A stretch of 64,000 bases of DNA, from contig DYHH01000022.1 of assembly GCA_020724265.1 (NCBI GenBank), forward strand, positions 1-64,000. Reading direction: 5' to 3'. Within the stretch, counting starts at the first letter, position 1. The number at the start of each line of letters is the position of its first letter. The position numbers and the translations under genes were made by a program. Below the pieces are notes generated by a model. The model ran no database searches, was not told the origin of the DNA, and saw only the letters and a list, made by a program, of their open reading frames with translations. The stretch is from Melioribacter roseus. Lineage in GTDB: Bacteria; Bacteroidota; Ignavibacteria; Ignavibacteriales; Melioribacteraceae. Positions 45,092 to 54,210 of the stretch are shown in pieces.

Positions 45092-45624
45092 GAAAAATAC
45101 CCGTCATATTATTAGTATTTAATCTGTTCATTTACGGGCAAGAGGTTATCCCAAATAATGAAATCAATGTTAGAGAAATAGTTCAACAGCAAATTGATAA
45201 CGCGAGAAAGCGGGAATCTAAAGCCAAAGTTTATTTGCTTGCAGAAAAAAATGATGCAGTTAAACAAAATGTTAATACAACATCTCAATTTTTTGCTGAT
45301 GATGTAACGCTTCAGAAAATTGGATTTTTAATTCTCTTTTCTATATCAATTTTTTCTTACATAGCTATCCGGAGAAAAAAAATATCCGGTTCGAACGGGA
45401 ATAATACTTTGAAAAAAAATATTAAACTAATGAGAGAAGAGAAGTTTATAAAACCGATTGATCCGAAATTGAAAAAAATCAGAACAAGCTTATGCTTAAC
45501 ATCAAAGAACTTAAATGCAAGCGAAAGAGATATAACAGATACTGCAAAGAAATACAATATTGCAAAATCGGAATTACTATTAGCGGCAAAATTTAACAAA
45601 CAAACCGCTGGACTAAATTATTAA
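45088..45624 (+). CDS. Single-span membrane protein of unknown function (SwrB-like position)
   Basis: The 178-residue protein has an N-terminal signal-like helix (RKIPVILLVFNLFIYGQ), a helical region, a transmembrane segment (~75-92, IGFLILFSISIFSYIAI) and a basic cytoplasmic C-terminus ending in DITDTAKKYNIAKSELLLA, which looks like a small helix-turn-helix. It lies soon after fliA and shares ATGA with the previous gene. SwrB, which follows sigD in Bacillus, has a similar layout, but homology is not shown. Confidence 0.65.
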   Translation: MRKIPVILLVFNLFIYGQEVIPNNEINVREIVQQQIDNARKRESKAKVYLLAEKNDAVKQNVNTTSQFFADDVTLQKIGFLILFSISIFSYIAIRRKKISGSNGNNTLKKNIKLMREEKFIKPIDPKLKKIRTSLCLTSKNLNASERDITDTAKKYNIAKSELLLAAKFNKQTAGLNY

Positions 45625-45635
45625 ACGAGGGAATC

Positions 45636-46352
45636 ATGGTTAACGGATTGGAATCTGCATCACGGAGTTTAAGTCTCAATGAAAAGAAAATTGGTTCGAT
45701 TGTTAATAACCTTGCAAACATAAACTCAACCGGTTACAAGAGAGAATTACCTTTTGAACAGTTAATCCTCAACAATGAAGAAATGACTGTTAGAAGTAAT
45801 ATCTTGGATTTTACACAGGGAGAGCTGGTTCAAACCGATAACCCGCTTGATTTGGCAATAAGCGGTGATGCTTTCTTTGTTATCGAAAACAATAACGGTG
45901 ATATTCAATTTACGAGGAACGGAAAATTTAATCTCTCTGAAGACGGTTACTTAGTAGATGCTTTAGGAAATAAAGTATTAGGCGAAAATGGTGAAGTACT
46001 TTTACAAGAAGATTTTTGGCAGAAAAACAGATCGATTAATATTTCGCTTGATGGCGAAATCTTTATTGGCGAAGAATATTTGGACAGACTGAAGATTGTT
46101 AAAATCGATGAGAAGACTAATCTTATCCGAACGGGAAACAATAATTATAGACTGGCAAACGGTTTCTTCGACTCCGCGGATCCCGAAGAGTATCAAGTAG
46201 CACAAGGTTATTTAGAAAGCTCAAATGTTAATCCGATTGTTGAAATGGAAGAAATGATTCGTATTAGTAAAGAATACGAATCAGCTCAAAAAATGATTCA
46301 ATACTTGGATGAAATTATGGGTAAAGCAAATGAGATCGGAAATGTTAAATAA
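45636..46352 (+). CDS. flgF: Proximal rod protein FlgF
   Basis: The 238-residue protein has the rod signature SIVNNLANINSTGYKRE, NPLDLAISGDAFFVIE, and the C-terminal YLESSNVNPIVEMEEMIRISKEYESAQKM. It is the FlgF/FlgG family member lying before flgG. Confidence 0.92.
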   Translation: MVNGLESASRSLSLNEKKIGSIVNNLANINSTGYKRELPFEQLILNNEEMTVRSNILDFTQGELVQTDNPLDLAISGDAFFVIENNNGDIQFTRNGKFNLSEDGYLVDALGNKVLGENGEVLLQEDFWQKNRSINISLDGEIFIGEEYLDRLKIVKIDEKTNLIRTGNNNYRLANGFFDSADPEEYQVAQGYLESSNVNPIVEMEEMIRISKEYESAQKMIQYLDEIMGKANEIGNVK

Positions 46353-46367
46353 TTATAGGTATACAAA

Positions 46368-47165
46368 ATGGCAACAAAATCATTACGTTCAGCCGCAACC
46401 GGTATGTATGCACAGCAGATAAATATTCAGGTAATCTCAAATAATATTGCAAATATTAATACGACCGGGTTCAAGAAAAACAAAGCGGAATTTCAAGATC
46501 TCATGTATCAGGAAATTCCAACTTCAAGCCAGGCAAGAACCAATATCGGTTCTTCTCAATCCACAGGAGATGTGCTGCAAGTAGGAAGCGGAGTTAAAGC
46601 TTCTTCTACTCAAAAAATATTTAAACAAGGCGATCTTCAGCCAACCAACAATTCACTTGATTTGGGAATTCAAGGAGAAGGATTTTTCCAGGTTAGAAAA
46701 GCTGATGGAACATACGCATACACCAGAGACGGAAGTTTTAAAATTAGCGGTGAAGGAAGAGTTGTTACTGCAAGCGGTTACTTGCTTGAACCCGAAATTA
46801 CACTTGGTGACGATGTTTTAGGAATTAACATCGGCAGAGACGGTACAATCGAAGTCCAAACCGTTGGCGGTAATTCTTATGTCCTCGATAACATACAATT
46901 AGTAAGATTCATGAATACCGGCGGTCTTAAAGCACTGGGAGATAACTTATATGCCGAAACCGAAAGTTCCGGGCCTCCGATGTTCGGGTCAGCAGGTGCT
47001 GATGGTTACGGCGAAGTCCATCAAGGATACCTTGAGTCTTCAAACGTTGATATAGTTGAAGAAATGATTGCGATGATTACCGCACAAAGAGCTTATGAAA
47101 TTAATTCAAAAACCGTTAAGACAGTTGAAGAAATGATGACTATTACAAACAATTTAAAACGATAA
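46368..47165 (+). CDS. flgG: Distal rod protein FlgG
   Basis: The 265-residue protein has SNNIANINTTGFKKNKAEFQDLMY, NNSLDLGIQGEGFFQV and the C-terminal YLESSNVDIVEEMIAMITAQRAYEINSK. Full length for the family (~260). It forms the distal rod through the peptidoglycan and outer membrane. Confidence 0.96.
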   Translation: MATKSLRSAATGMYAQQINIQVISNNIANINTTGFKKNKAEFQDLMYQEIPTSSQARTNIGSSQSTGDVLQVGSGVKASSTQKIFKQGDLQPTNNSLDLGIQGEGFFQVRKADGTYAYTRDGSFKISGEGRVVTASGYLLEPEITLGDDVLGINIGRDGTIEVQTVGGNSYVLDNIQLVRFMNTGGLKALGDNLYAETESSGPPMFGSAGADGYGEVHQGYLESSNVDIVEEMIAMITAQRAYEINSKTVKTVEEMMTITNNLKR

Positions 47166-47169
47166 ATCG

Positions 47170-47820
47170 ATGATCCTTTTACTGATAAATATTGTATTTA
47201 ACTTATTACTTAATCCCGGTGATAAAATTCACGCGGAAATTGAAAATTATATTCATAAAAACCATGCGGAATATGATAGTGTTTCGTATTCATTACATGA
47301 TGAATTTTCTTCCGTCAAATCATTGGAAATAAATTATAAAAGGAAATCCAATAGAATCGGGAACAACTTTTTTATCCCGGTAAAAATTATTGATCGGAAC
47401 AATATTTCAAGAGAAAGGTTTTTGATTGCAAAAATTGAATTGTTCAAAAAGGTTTTGATTAGCAATGCGGTTATAAATAAAGGTGATTTAATAAACGGAT
47501 CGAATTCTACTTTCATGTTAAAAAATGTAACTGATTTGAATCAAACTCCGATTAAAGTCAATGAAGAACCAAGCGGTGTAATCTCAAGGTTAAACTTGAC
47601 ACCCGGTACAATAATTTGCAAAGAACATATCCAGGCTGAACCCGTAGTTAATCCCGGTGACAAAGTTAACCTAATATATGAATTCGGTGCAGTATCGGTT
47701 TCCTTTATAGGAACAGCAAGGCAATCCGGAACCGTAGGGGATGTTGTAAAAATAAGAGCAAATAATCATCAGTATTCTGCCGAAATAATAAATCAAAATG
47801 AAGCAATAATAATTGAGTAG
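47170..47820 (+). CDS. flgA: P-ring assembly protein FlgA
   Basis: The 216-residue periplasmic protein has a short N-terminal signal and a SAF-type C-terminal domain (VINKGDLINGSNSTFMLKNV, LNLTPGTIICKEHIQAEPVV, VKIRANNHQYSAEIIN). It chaperones FlgI into the P ring. Placed just before flgH and flgI. Confidence 0.88.
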   Translation: MILLLINIVFNLLLNPGDKIHAEIENYIHKNHAEYDSVSYSLHDEFSSVKSLEINYKRKSNRIGNNFFIPVKIIDRNNISRERFLIAKIELFKKVLISNAVINKGDLINGSNSTFMLKNVTDLNQTPIKVNEEPSGVISRLNLTPGTIICKEHIQAEPVVNPGDKVNLIYEFGAVSVSFIGTARQSGTVGDVVKIRANNHQYSAEIINQNEAIIIE

Positions 47821-47825
47821 ATAGA

Positions 47826-48398
47826 ATGAAAAAAATTATAATAATACTTTTCGCCATTGTGATTGGTGCAAGTGCTCAGGACATGCGCCAGAATAGTTTT
47901 AAGTCGCTTTTCTCGGATCAAAAAGCCAATAGAGTCGGCGATGCGATAACAATCCTTGTAATGGAAGCATCTGAAGCTGCCAACAATGCACAAACAAGCG
48001 GAGGCAGAAGAAGTGATATTGGATTTGGCGCAAGCGGTTCTCTAGATGGTGAATCCCTAATTCCAAATGCCACATTAGATATCGGCAGCAATAATGAATT
48101 TTCCGGTTCGGGTGCGACAAAATCTGCCGGTATGGTCAGGACAAGAATTACTGCTACAATCGATTCGGTTCTTAACAACGGAAACTTGTTTATTCGAGGC
48201 AGCAGAGTTATTTCTATTAACGGAGAAGAGCAAAGAATTTTTATCACAGGTGTAGTAAGAGTATCGGACATTGCTTCGGATAATACTATAAAATCTTATA
48301 ACATCTCCGAAGCTGAGATAATACTTGAAGGAAGCGGAATGATTGATAGAATGCAAAGTCCCGGTTGGTTAACTAAATTATTTCACTGGTTATTTTAG
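47826..48398 (+). CDS. flgH: L-ring protein FlgH without lipobox cysteine
   Basis: The 190-residue protein has the FlgH core (LFSDQKANRVGDAITILVMEASEA, GMVRTRITATIDSVLNNGNLFIRGSRVI, GVVRVSDIASDNTI). The signal peptide ends VIGASAQ, typical of signal peptidase I, and the whole protein has no cysteine. Enteric FlgH is a lipoprotein, so this form must reach or anchor in the outer membrane differently. Confidence 0.92.
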   Translation: MKKIIIILFAIVIGASAQDMRQNSFKSLFSDQKANRVGDAITILVMEASEAANNAQTSGGRRSDIGFGASGSLDGESLIPNATLDIGSNNEFSGSGATKSAGMVRTRITATIDSVLNNGNLFIRGSRVISINGEEQRIFITGVVRVSDIASDNTIKSYNISEAEIILEGSGMIDRMQSPGWLTKLFHWLF

Positions 48399-48406
48399 GT
48401 GTCATT

Positions 48407-49501
48407 ATGAAATACTTATCAAAATATTTTCTGATTCTATTACTTCTCTTTAATATATCCAATGCTCAGAGAATTAAAGACATTGCATATGTAAGCGGAG
48501 ATAACTCAACTCAACTTATAGGGTATGCAATTGTTGTAGGATTAGCCGGCACAGGCGATAGTCATAGAACTTCTTTTACAATTCAGTCTATTAGTTCTAT
48601 GCTTAAACGGTTTGGAATTACAGTCCCACAGCAAGATATTAAAACCCGGAACGTTGCTGCAGTAATGGTTACGGCAACAATTTCTGATTTCTTAAAGCCG
48701 GGCTCAAAATTTGATGTAAACGTATCTTCGTTAGGAGATGCGAGAAGTCTTCAAGGCGGAGTTCTTTTAATGACACCTCTTTCGAGTATGGATGGGAATG
48801 TTTATGCAATGGCTCAAGGTCCGCTATCGGTTGGCGGATTTGATTTTGATACTCCAACGGGAAATAAAGTTGCAAGAAATCATGTTCTTGCCGGGAGAGT
48901 TCCGTTAGGCGGAATTTTGCAGCAGTCTCTGCCTGGTAGTGGTTTTGCTTCAAATCAGTTAAAAGTATTTTTAAGATCACCCGATATAACTACTGCAAAT
49001 AACGTTACACAAGCAATCAATACTTTCTTTTCTCAAGAGTTGGCGATTGCATCCGATCCTTCCGAAGTGGTTGTTAATGTACCTGCGGAAAGACAGCAGC
49101 AAGTAATTTCATTTTTATCCGAACTTGAATCAATTGAAGTTTCGACGGATTACACAGCCAAAGTAGTTCTGAACGAAAGAACCGGAACCGTGGTTGCCGG
49201 TAGTAGTGTAAGAATTCAACCGGTTACAATTTCTCATGGCGGTCTTAATATTGCGATCAGATCTTATCCGATCATCTCTCAGCCTGGAGCGTTTTCGAGA
49301 GCCGAATCTATTCTTTTTAACAATATGGTTCCTTATGCGCAACAGGACTCAACATCTGCTATTGCAATTGACGGTGCTTCAAACGTTCAGGAAGTTGCCG
49401 CTGCATTAAATACGCTAAAGGTATCACCAAAAGATATTATTGCAATTTTCCAAGCATTAAAAGAATCTGGAGCACTTACTGCAGAACTAGTAATTATGTA
49501 A
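48407..49501 (+). CDS. flgI: P-ring protein FlgI
   Basis: The 364-residue protein has a signal peptide (KYFLILLLLFNISNAQ) and the family sequence RIKDIAYVSGDNSTQLIGYAIVVGLAGTGDS, GGVLLMTPLSSMDG and the conserved C-terminal LNTLKVSPKDIIAIFQALKESGAL. It forms the periplasmic P ring. Confidence 0.96.
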   Translation: MKYLSKYFLILLLLFNISNAQRIKDIAYVSGDNSTQLIGYAIVVGLAGTGDSHRTSFTIQSISSMLKRFGITVPQQDIKTRNVAAVMVTATISDFLKPGSKFDVNVSSLGDARSLQGGVLLMTPLSSMDGNVYAMAQGPLSVGGFDFDTPTGNKVARNHVLAGRVPLGGILQQSLPGSGFASNQLKVFLRSPDITTANNVTQAINTFFSQELAIASDPSEVVVNVPAERQQQVISFLSELESIEVSTDYTAKVVLNERTGTVVAGSSVRIQPVTISHGGLNIAIRSYPIISQPGAFSRAESILFNNMVPYAQQDSTSAIAIDGASNVQEVAAALNTLKVSPKDIIAIFQALKESGALTAELVIM

Positions 49502-49507
49502 TGAGTA

Positions 49508-50347
49508 ATGGAAGAAATCAAATTAAAAATAACGAATAGTATAAAGCACATTGCTGAACCGAGAACAACGGAGCATATTAATCGTTTTTCTAATAATGAA
49601 AAACAAAAAATTGCCGGCGCATCCAAAGATTTTGAAAGTTTACTGACTGGAATGATGTTGAAAAGTATGACCTCTTCGATAGGCGGGTTCTTTGGAGAAG
49701 ACAGTTACGGTGGAGATTATTTCGATTCGATTTTTACAATGGAGTTAGCTTCACAAATTTCGAAAGGCAGCAAACTTGGATTGGCTGAACAGATTTACCG
49801 GAAGGTAACCGGTGAAAAATGGGACGATTCCTTAATTGCCCCGGATAAAAAATTTAATGTAGAATTTCCTTCAAGAAAAATAGAAACAAGTGGTATAAGT
49901 ACTGAGAACTCAACTAAGGATTCTGCAACAATTACTCCATCACAGAGTTCATTAAGAAGAATGGGTAGATACGAACCTATTATTAATAAGTTCTCGGAAA
50001 ATTTTAATGTTGATAAAAATCTAATTCGATCTATTATACTCGCTGAATCGGCGGCTAAACCCGATGCCGTATCCAAAGCAAGCGCAAAAGGATTAATGCA
50101 GCTGATGGATGGAACTGCAAAGGAAATGGGGGTAAAAAATAGTTTCAATCCTACTGAAAATATTTACGGCGGGACTAAATATTTTGCCCAATTACTTCGA
50201 CAATATAGTGGTGATGTTAGATTGTCTTTGGCTGCATACAATGCCGGACCCGGAAATGTTGAAAAATATAACGGTATTCCCCCATTCAAAGAAACAGAAA
50301 ATTACGTAAACCGGGTACTTGGTTATTACAAATATTTTAATGGATAA
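49508..50347 (+). CDS. flgJ: FlgJ-like rod protein with lytic transglycosylase domain
   Basis: The 279-residue protein joins an N-terminal rod-binding region (KIAGASKDFESLLTGMMLKSM, ELASQISKGSKLGLAEQIYR) to a C-terminal SLT-type lysozyme fold: IILAESAA with catalytic E180, GLMQLMDGTAKEMGV, AYNAGPGNV. Enteric FlgJ instead has a glucosaminidase domain. It cuts peptidoglycan to let the rod pass. No signal peptide, consistent with flagellar export. Confidence 0.9.
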   Translation: MEEIKLKITNSIKHIAEPRTTEHINRFSNNEKQKIAGASKDFESLLTGMMLKSMTSSIGGFFGEDSYGGDYFDSIFTMELASQISKGSKLGLAEQIYRKVTGEKWDDSLIAPDKKFNVEFPSRKIETSGISTENSTKDSATITPSQSSLRRMGRYEPIINKFSENFNVDKNLIRSIILAESAAKPDAVSKASAKGLMQLMDGTAKEMGVKNSFNPTENIYGGTKYFAQLLRQYSGDVRLSLAAYNAGPGNVEKYNGIPPFKETENYVNRVLGYYKYFNG

Positions 50348-50350
50348 CAC

Positions 50351-50806
50351 ATGGATACTAAAAAACTTACGGAAATAATTGAGTCTATCGAACAGAACAT
50401 TTCAAAACTTTTGGAATTATCTGTATCAAAACAAAAGGTTCTGATTCAAAGAAATCACGATGAACTTAATTCACTTTCGGAAAACGAAGAAAAATGTCTA
50501 AATAACATTGCTTTTTTAACAAAGCAGCAGAAAATATTTACCGAACAGCTGAAAGAAAAATTGAACATTCCTTCCCGGATTTCAAGCTTAACGGAAGTTA
50601 TTGAACTTTCCGGCAACAATATAATTAGTGATCATCGCATAAAAATGTTAAAATCATTGCATGAAATAAAAATTATGAGCGCTGATCTTGAATTAAAAAA
50701 TTTTCAAAATAAAATGCTTATCGAAACATCAAGAACTTTCATCAAAGGGATAATACAAGCTGTGAGAGGTTCAAAGAATAGTTCACTTATCAATAGAAGA
50801 ATGTAA
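50351..50806 (+). CDS. flgN: FlgN-like export chaperone
   Basis: The 151-residue helical protein (LTEIIESIEQNISKLLELS, LKSLHEIKIMSADLELKNFQ) lies directly before flgK and flgL, whose exported subunits FlgN chaperones. Identification rests on size, helicity and position. It ends one base before flgK. Confidence 0.75.
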   Translation: MDTKKLTEIIESIEQNISKLLELSVSKQKVLIQRNHDELNSLSENEEKCLNNIAFLTKQQKIFTEQLKEKLNIPSRISSLTEVIELSGNNIISDHRIKMLKSLHEIKIMSADLELKNFQNKMLIETSRTFIKGIIQAVRGSKNSSLINRRM

Positions 50807-50807
50807 A

Positions 50808-52166
50808 ATGTCTTTAAGCAGAATATTTGACATAGCGCAGCGAAGTTTAGGAGTTTACCAGAGAGCCTTGGATGTAACTTCACATAATATTGCCAATGCC
50901 TCCAATCCTAATTACTCAAGACAAAGAGTAAACTTTAATACGGAGATTCCGGAAATTAATGCCGGGCTTATCTGGGGCACCGGGGTAAAACTCGATACAA
51001 TTCAACGTGTAAGAAATCAATTAACAGAATCTCAAATTCTTTACAATAATCCTAAATTCAGTTATAACGAAAAACAATCATACCTTCTTGGACAAATTGA
51101 AAATGTATTTTCTGAACCGACTACTTTGGGTTTATCAAATCTCATTACCGGTTTTTTTAATTCATGGAGTGAGTTATCGGTAAATCCGAATTCCGTCCCG
51201 CTCCGAAATAACGTTATATATTCTGCCCAGAAATTAGCATCCAAAGTTGATACAATTAAAGAAAGTTTTGACATCATTAGAACTGATATTGTTGCCGAAT
51301 TTAAGTCGAGCACGACTTTAATAAACGGTTATCTTGAACAAATCAAAAACTTAAACTCAAGAATTTTTGAAGCAACGGGCAGAGGAGTATCTCCAAATGA
51401 TTTCTTAGATGAAAGAGATCGTTTGATTAACGAGCTGAGTAATTTGGTAAATGTTAATGTTTCTTACGATAATAATAATGTTGCAACAATTTCTATCGGG
51501 GGTGTCTTTGCAGCAGACGGAACGGACTTTGTTAACTTCGAAATTGCGGAAAATGACGGACAGATAGCATTAAGATCTGCTAACGGAGGAAGTATTGTAG
51601 CATTGAAGAGCGGTGAGTTAAACGCATTAAAAGATATTTATTCAAATAAAATTCCGGAATATGAAAATAAACTTAATAGAATAGTCGATACAATTATCAC
51701 TGAAGTAAATAATATTCATAAAACCGGTTATTCTATTGATGATCAACCGCAGACGGGAATTGACTTTTTTGAAGTTACCGATTCCGGTAAAATGATTATT
51801 AATTCAAAAATTTTGAATGACCCAAATAAAATCGCGGTTTCTATTAACGGTACAAACGGTAACGGAGACTTGGCATTACAATTAGCGGAGATTTCCAATA
51901 AAAAAGTGATGGATAATCTTACTATTTCTGAAGCTTATTCAACACTCATAAGCGGTATAGCAAATCATAAACAAACCGCCGATAATATGGCGGCAACAGA
52001 TAAATTGGTTATCGATCAACTTGAACTTCAAAAAGCTTCTTACTCTGGTGTTTCTATTGACGAGGAAATGGCGAATGTAATTAAGTTTCAAAGATCGTAT
52101 GAAGCTTCAGCTAAATTAATTAAAGTAGCCGATGAAATGTTACAAACTATTTTAGGTATGGTATAG
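50808..52166 (+). CDS. flgK: Hook-filament junction protein FlgK
   Basis: The 452-residue protein has RSLGVYQRALDVTSHNIANASNPNYSRQRVNF at the N-terminus and VSIDEEMANVIKFQRSYEASAKLIKVADEM at the C-terminus. It is the first junction zone protein between hook and filament. Typical length. Confidence 0.96.
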   Translation: MSLSRIFDIAQRSLGVYQRALDVTSHNIANASNPNYSRQRVNFNTEIPEINAGLIWGTGVKLDTIQRVRNQLTESQILYNNPKFSYNEKQSYLLGQIENVFSEPTTLGLSNLITGFFNSWSELSVNPNSVPLRNNVIYSAQKLASKVDTIKESFDIIRTDIVAEFKSSTTLINGYLEQIKNLNSRIFEATGRGVSPNDFLDERDRLINELSNLVNVNVSYDNNNVATISIGGVFAADGTDFVNFEIAENDGQIALRSANGGSIVALKSGELNALKDIYSNKIPEYENKLNRIVDTIITEVNNIHKTGYSIDDQPQTGIDFFEVTDSGKMIINSKILNDPNKIAVSINGTNGNGDLALQLAEISNKKVMDNLTISEAYSTLISGIANHKQTADNMAATDKLVIDQLELQKASYSGVSIDEEMANVIKFQRSYEASAKLIKVADEMLQTILGMV

Positions 52167-52168
52167 TT

Positions 52169-53416
52169 ATGAGAATATCCGATCTATTAATGAACAAAAC
52201 ATATTTGAACGGAATTGCCAACAATAAAAGCAGGATGGATTTGTTAAGCAAGCAGATAGCAAGTCAATCTTCCATTCTAAAACCATCCGATTCACCTATT
52301 GGAACAGCGCGAGTATTACGTCTTGAAGATAAACTTTCCAATACCGATCTCTACATGAAAAATATTCAGAAAAGTTTCGGCTTTGTCAATGAAACAATTA
52401 GAGGTATGGAATCTATAGAAACAGAGATTACAAATATTTTAGTTAAGCTAACCGAAGCTAATAACCCGATTAATAGTGAGAACCGGGCTAATTATGCAGA
52501 TCAATTAGAGCATGCATTAAACAGCATATTAACTTCGGCTAACATGAGTTATGACGGCAAATACGTATTCGGAGGAACATCATTTTCGGCTCAGCCTTTT
52601 GTATTAAGTAGTGACAAATCCGCAGTGCTTCAAAATGTAAATGATATTAGCGGTAAGTCACTTGTTAAAATCGGCAACAGTGTTAACTTAAAAACTAATA
52701 TCTCCGGTGCAGAACTTTTTGGGACCATACTTACACAGCAAGGTTCGTTTAATTCCGGGGATGCAGTTGGTTCGATTACCGGCACAAATCAAACTGTATA
52801 TGATGCATACGGAAATCAATTTAATCTTAATTTAGAATACGAAAAAGTATCGGATAAAGAGTATAAACTAAATTATTTTATTGTTGACAGCGACAGCAAC
52901 CCGGTCAAATCCGATTCTTTGAATTTATCTTTTGATGAATATTCCGGTAATCTAATCGAAATTAACGGATCAAGTGCAACTGAAATTTCAATAAACAGTT
53001 CTTCCCATAAATTGAATATCATTTTAGACTTAAATGCTATCGGGATTAGTTCAACTTCCACTTCAATATCCGTTTCGGCAAATCAGGAAAGAGATATTTT
53101 CAATACCATAATAAAAATTCGTGATGACCTAAAGAACGGACTAAATGTTAACGATAATGATATTAACGATATAAAAATTTTTCATCAGAGATTATTAAAC
53201 AGAATGTCGGAAGCAGGCTATACATATAACACACTTGATAATACTAACTCGCTTTTAGACAATCAACGAATAGAAATTGAAAGTATGATTTCTGCCGAAA
53301 AAGATGTTGATATTGCAAAAGCAATTATTGAAATGCAGAATTATGATTACCTACTACAAGTTTCATATAAAATGTCTGCAATGATTCTTCCTAAATCACT
53401 ATTGGATTTCTTATGA
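52169..53416 (+). CDS. flgL: Hook-filament junction protein FlgL with hook-like insert
   Basis: The 415-residue protein is about 100 residues longer than usual. Flagellin-like termini are present (RMDLLSKQIASQSSILKPSDSPIGTARVLRLE; VDIAKAIIEMQNYDYLLQVSYK). Residues ~205-295 hold a beta-rich module (QTVYDAYGNQFNLNLEYEKV, SLNLSFDEYSGNLIEI) that looks like the D2 module of FlgE. It joins FlgK to flagellin. The stop overlaps motA (ATGA). Confidence 0.92.
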   Translation: MRISDLLMNKTYLNGIANNKSRMDLLSKQIASQSSILKPSDSPIGTARVLRLEDKLSNTDLYMKNIQKSFGFVNETIRGMESIETEITNILVKLTEANNPINSENRANYADQLEHALNSILTSANMSYDGKYVFGGTSFSAQPFVLSSDKSAVLQNVNDISGKSLVKIGNSVNLKTNISGAELFGTILTQQGSFNSGDAVGSITGTNQTVYDAYGNQFNLNLEYEKVSDKEYKLNYFIVDSDSNPVKSDSLNLSFDEYSGNLIEINGSSATEISINSSSHKLNIILDLNAIGISSTSTSISVSANQERDIFNTIIKIRDDLKNGLNVNDNDINDIKIFHQRLLNRMSEAGYTYNTLDNTNSLLDNQRIEIESMISAEKDVDIAKAIIEMQNYDYLLQVSYKMSAMILPKSLLDFL

Positions 53417-54198
53417 TGAGAATGTACGGAGGGATATTAGGTTTATCGTTAGGTGTACTTTCAATTTTTGGAGCCTTTCTACTTGAAGGAGGCTCTCTTA
53501 AAGCTTTGTTCTTAATAGCACCTATAATAATTGTTTTCGGCGGTACTTTTGCAGCTACTATAATTGGTTTCGGGATGGAAAAGTTTACATCAATATTCAA
53601 GTTAATTAAAATCGCCTATTTCCCGCGGAAGTACGATTTGAAAGGTTTAATTAACTCTTACTTTTCAATATCGATAAAAGCACGAAAAGAAGGTTTGCTT
53701 GCTATCGAAAAAGAATTGAATACTTTGAATTATGCGTTCCCGAAGAAAATGGTTCGATACGGTATTGACGGGACAGATGCAAATATGCTTGAAGACATTG
53801 CAAGATTGGAAATGAAACTTGTACAGGAAAGACATTTAGCAAATGTAACAATATTTAACAAAATGGGTGGATACGCACCGACAATGGGAATACTGGGAAC
53901 AGTAATGGCGTTAATTATGACTTTGGCAAATGCCGGTTCCGATCCCGATTTATTAATTAAGAATATTGCCACTGCATTTATTGCAACCCTTTGGGGAGTA
54001 CTAAGTGCAAATTTAATTTGGCTGCCTATTGGAGATAGATTAAAAGAATGTCATTTAGAAGAAAAACATATGATGGAGATTTCTCTGGAGGGCACAATAG
54101 CACTCTTGAGCGGCGAGATTCCTTCGATCCTAAAAGCAAGGTTAGTAGGAATGCTTCCGCAAAAAGAACAAAGAGAGCTGCTCGAGTTCCGGATTTAG
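53413..54198 (+). CDS. motA: Stator protein MotA, first set
   Basis: The 261-residue protein has four transmembrane helices, the cytoplasmic loop between TM2 and TM3 (YFPRKYDLKGLINSYFSISIKA), and NKMGGYAPTMGILGTVMALIMTL near TM3. It forms the stator with the downstream motB. ATG 53413 overlaps the flgL stop. Confidence 0.94.
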   Translation: MMRMYGGILGLSLGVLSIFGAFLLEGGSLKALFLIAPIIIVFGGTFAATIIGFGMEKFTSIFKLIKIAYFPRKYDLKGLINSYFSISIKARKEGLLAIEKELNTLNYAFPKKMVRYGIDGTDANMLEDIARLEMKLVQERHLANVTIFNKMGGYAPTMGILGTVMALIMTLANAGSDPDLLIKNIATAFIATLWGVLSANLIWLPIGDRLKECHLEEKHMMEISLEGTIALLSGEIPSILKARLVGMLPQKEQRELLEFRI

Positions 54199-54210
54199 AG
54201 GATAATCTTT

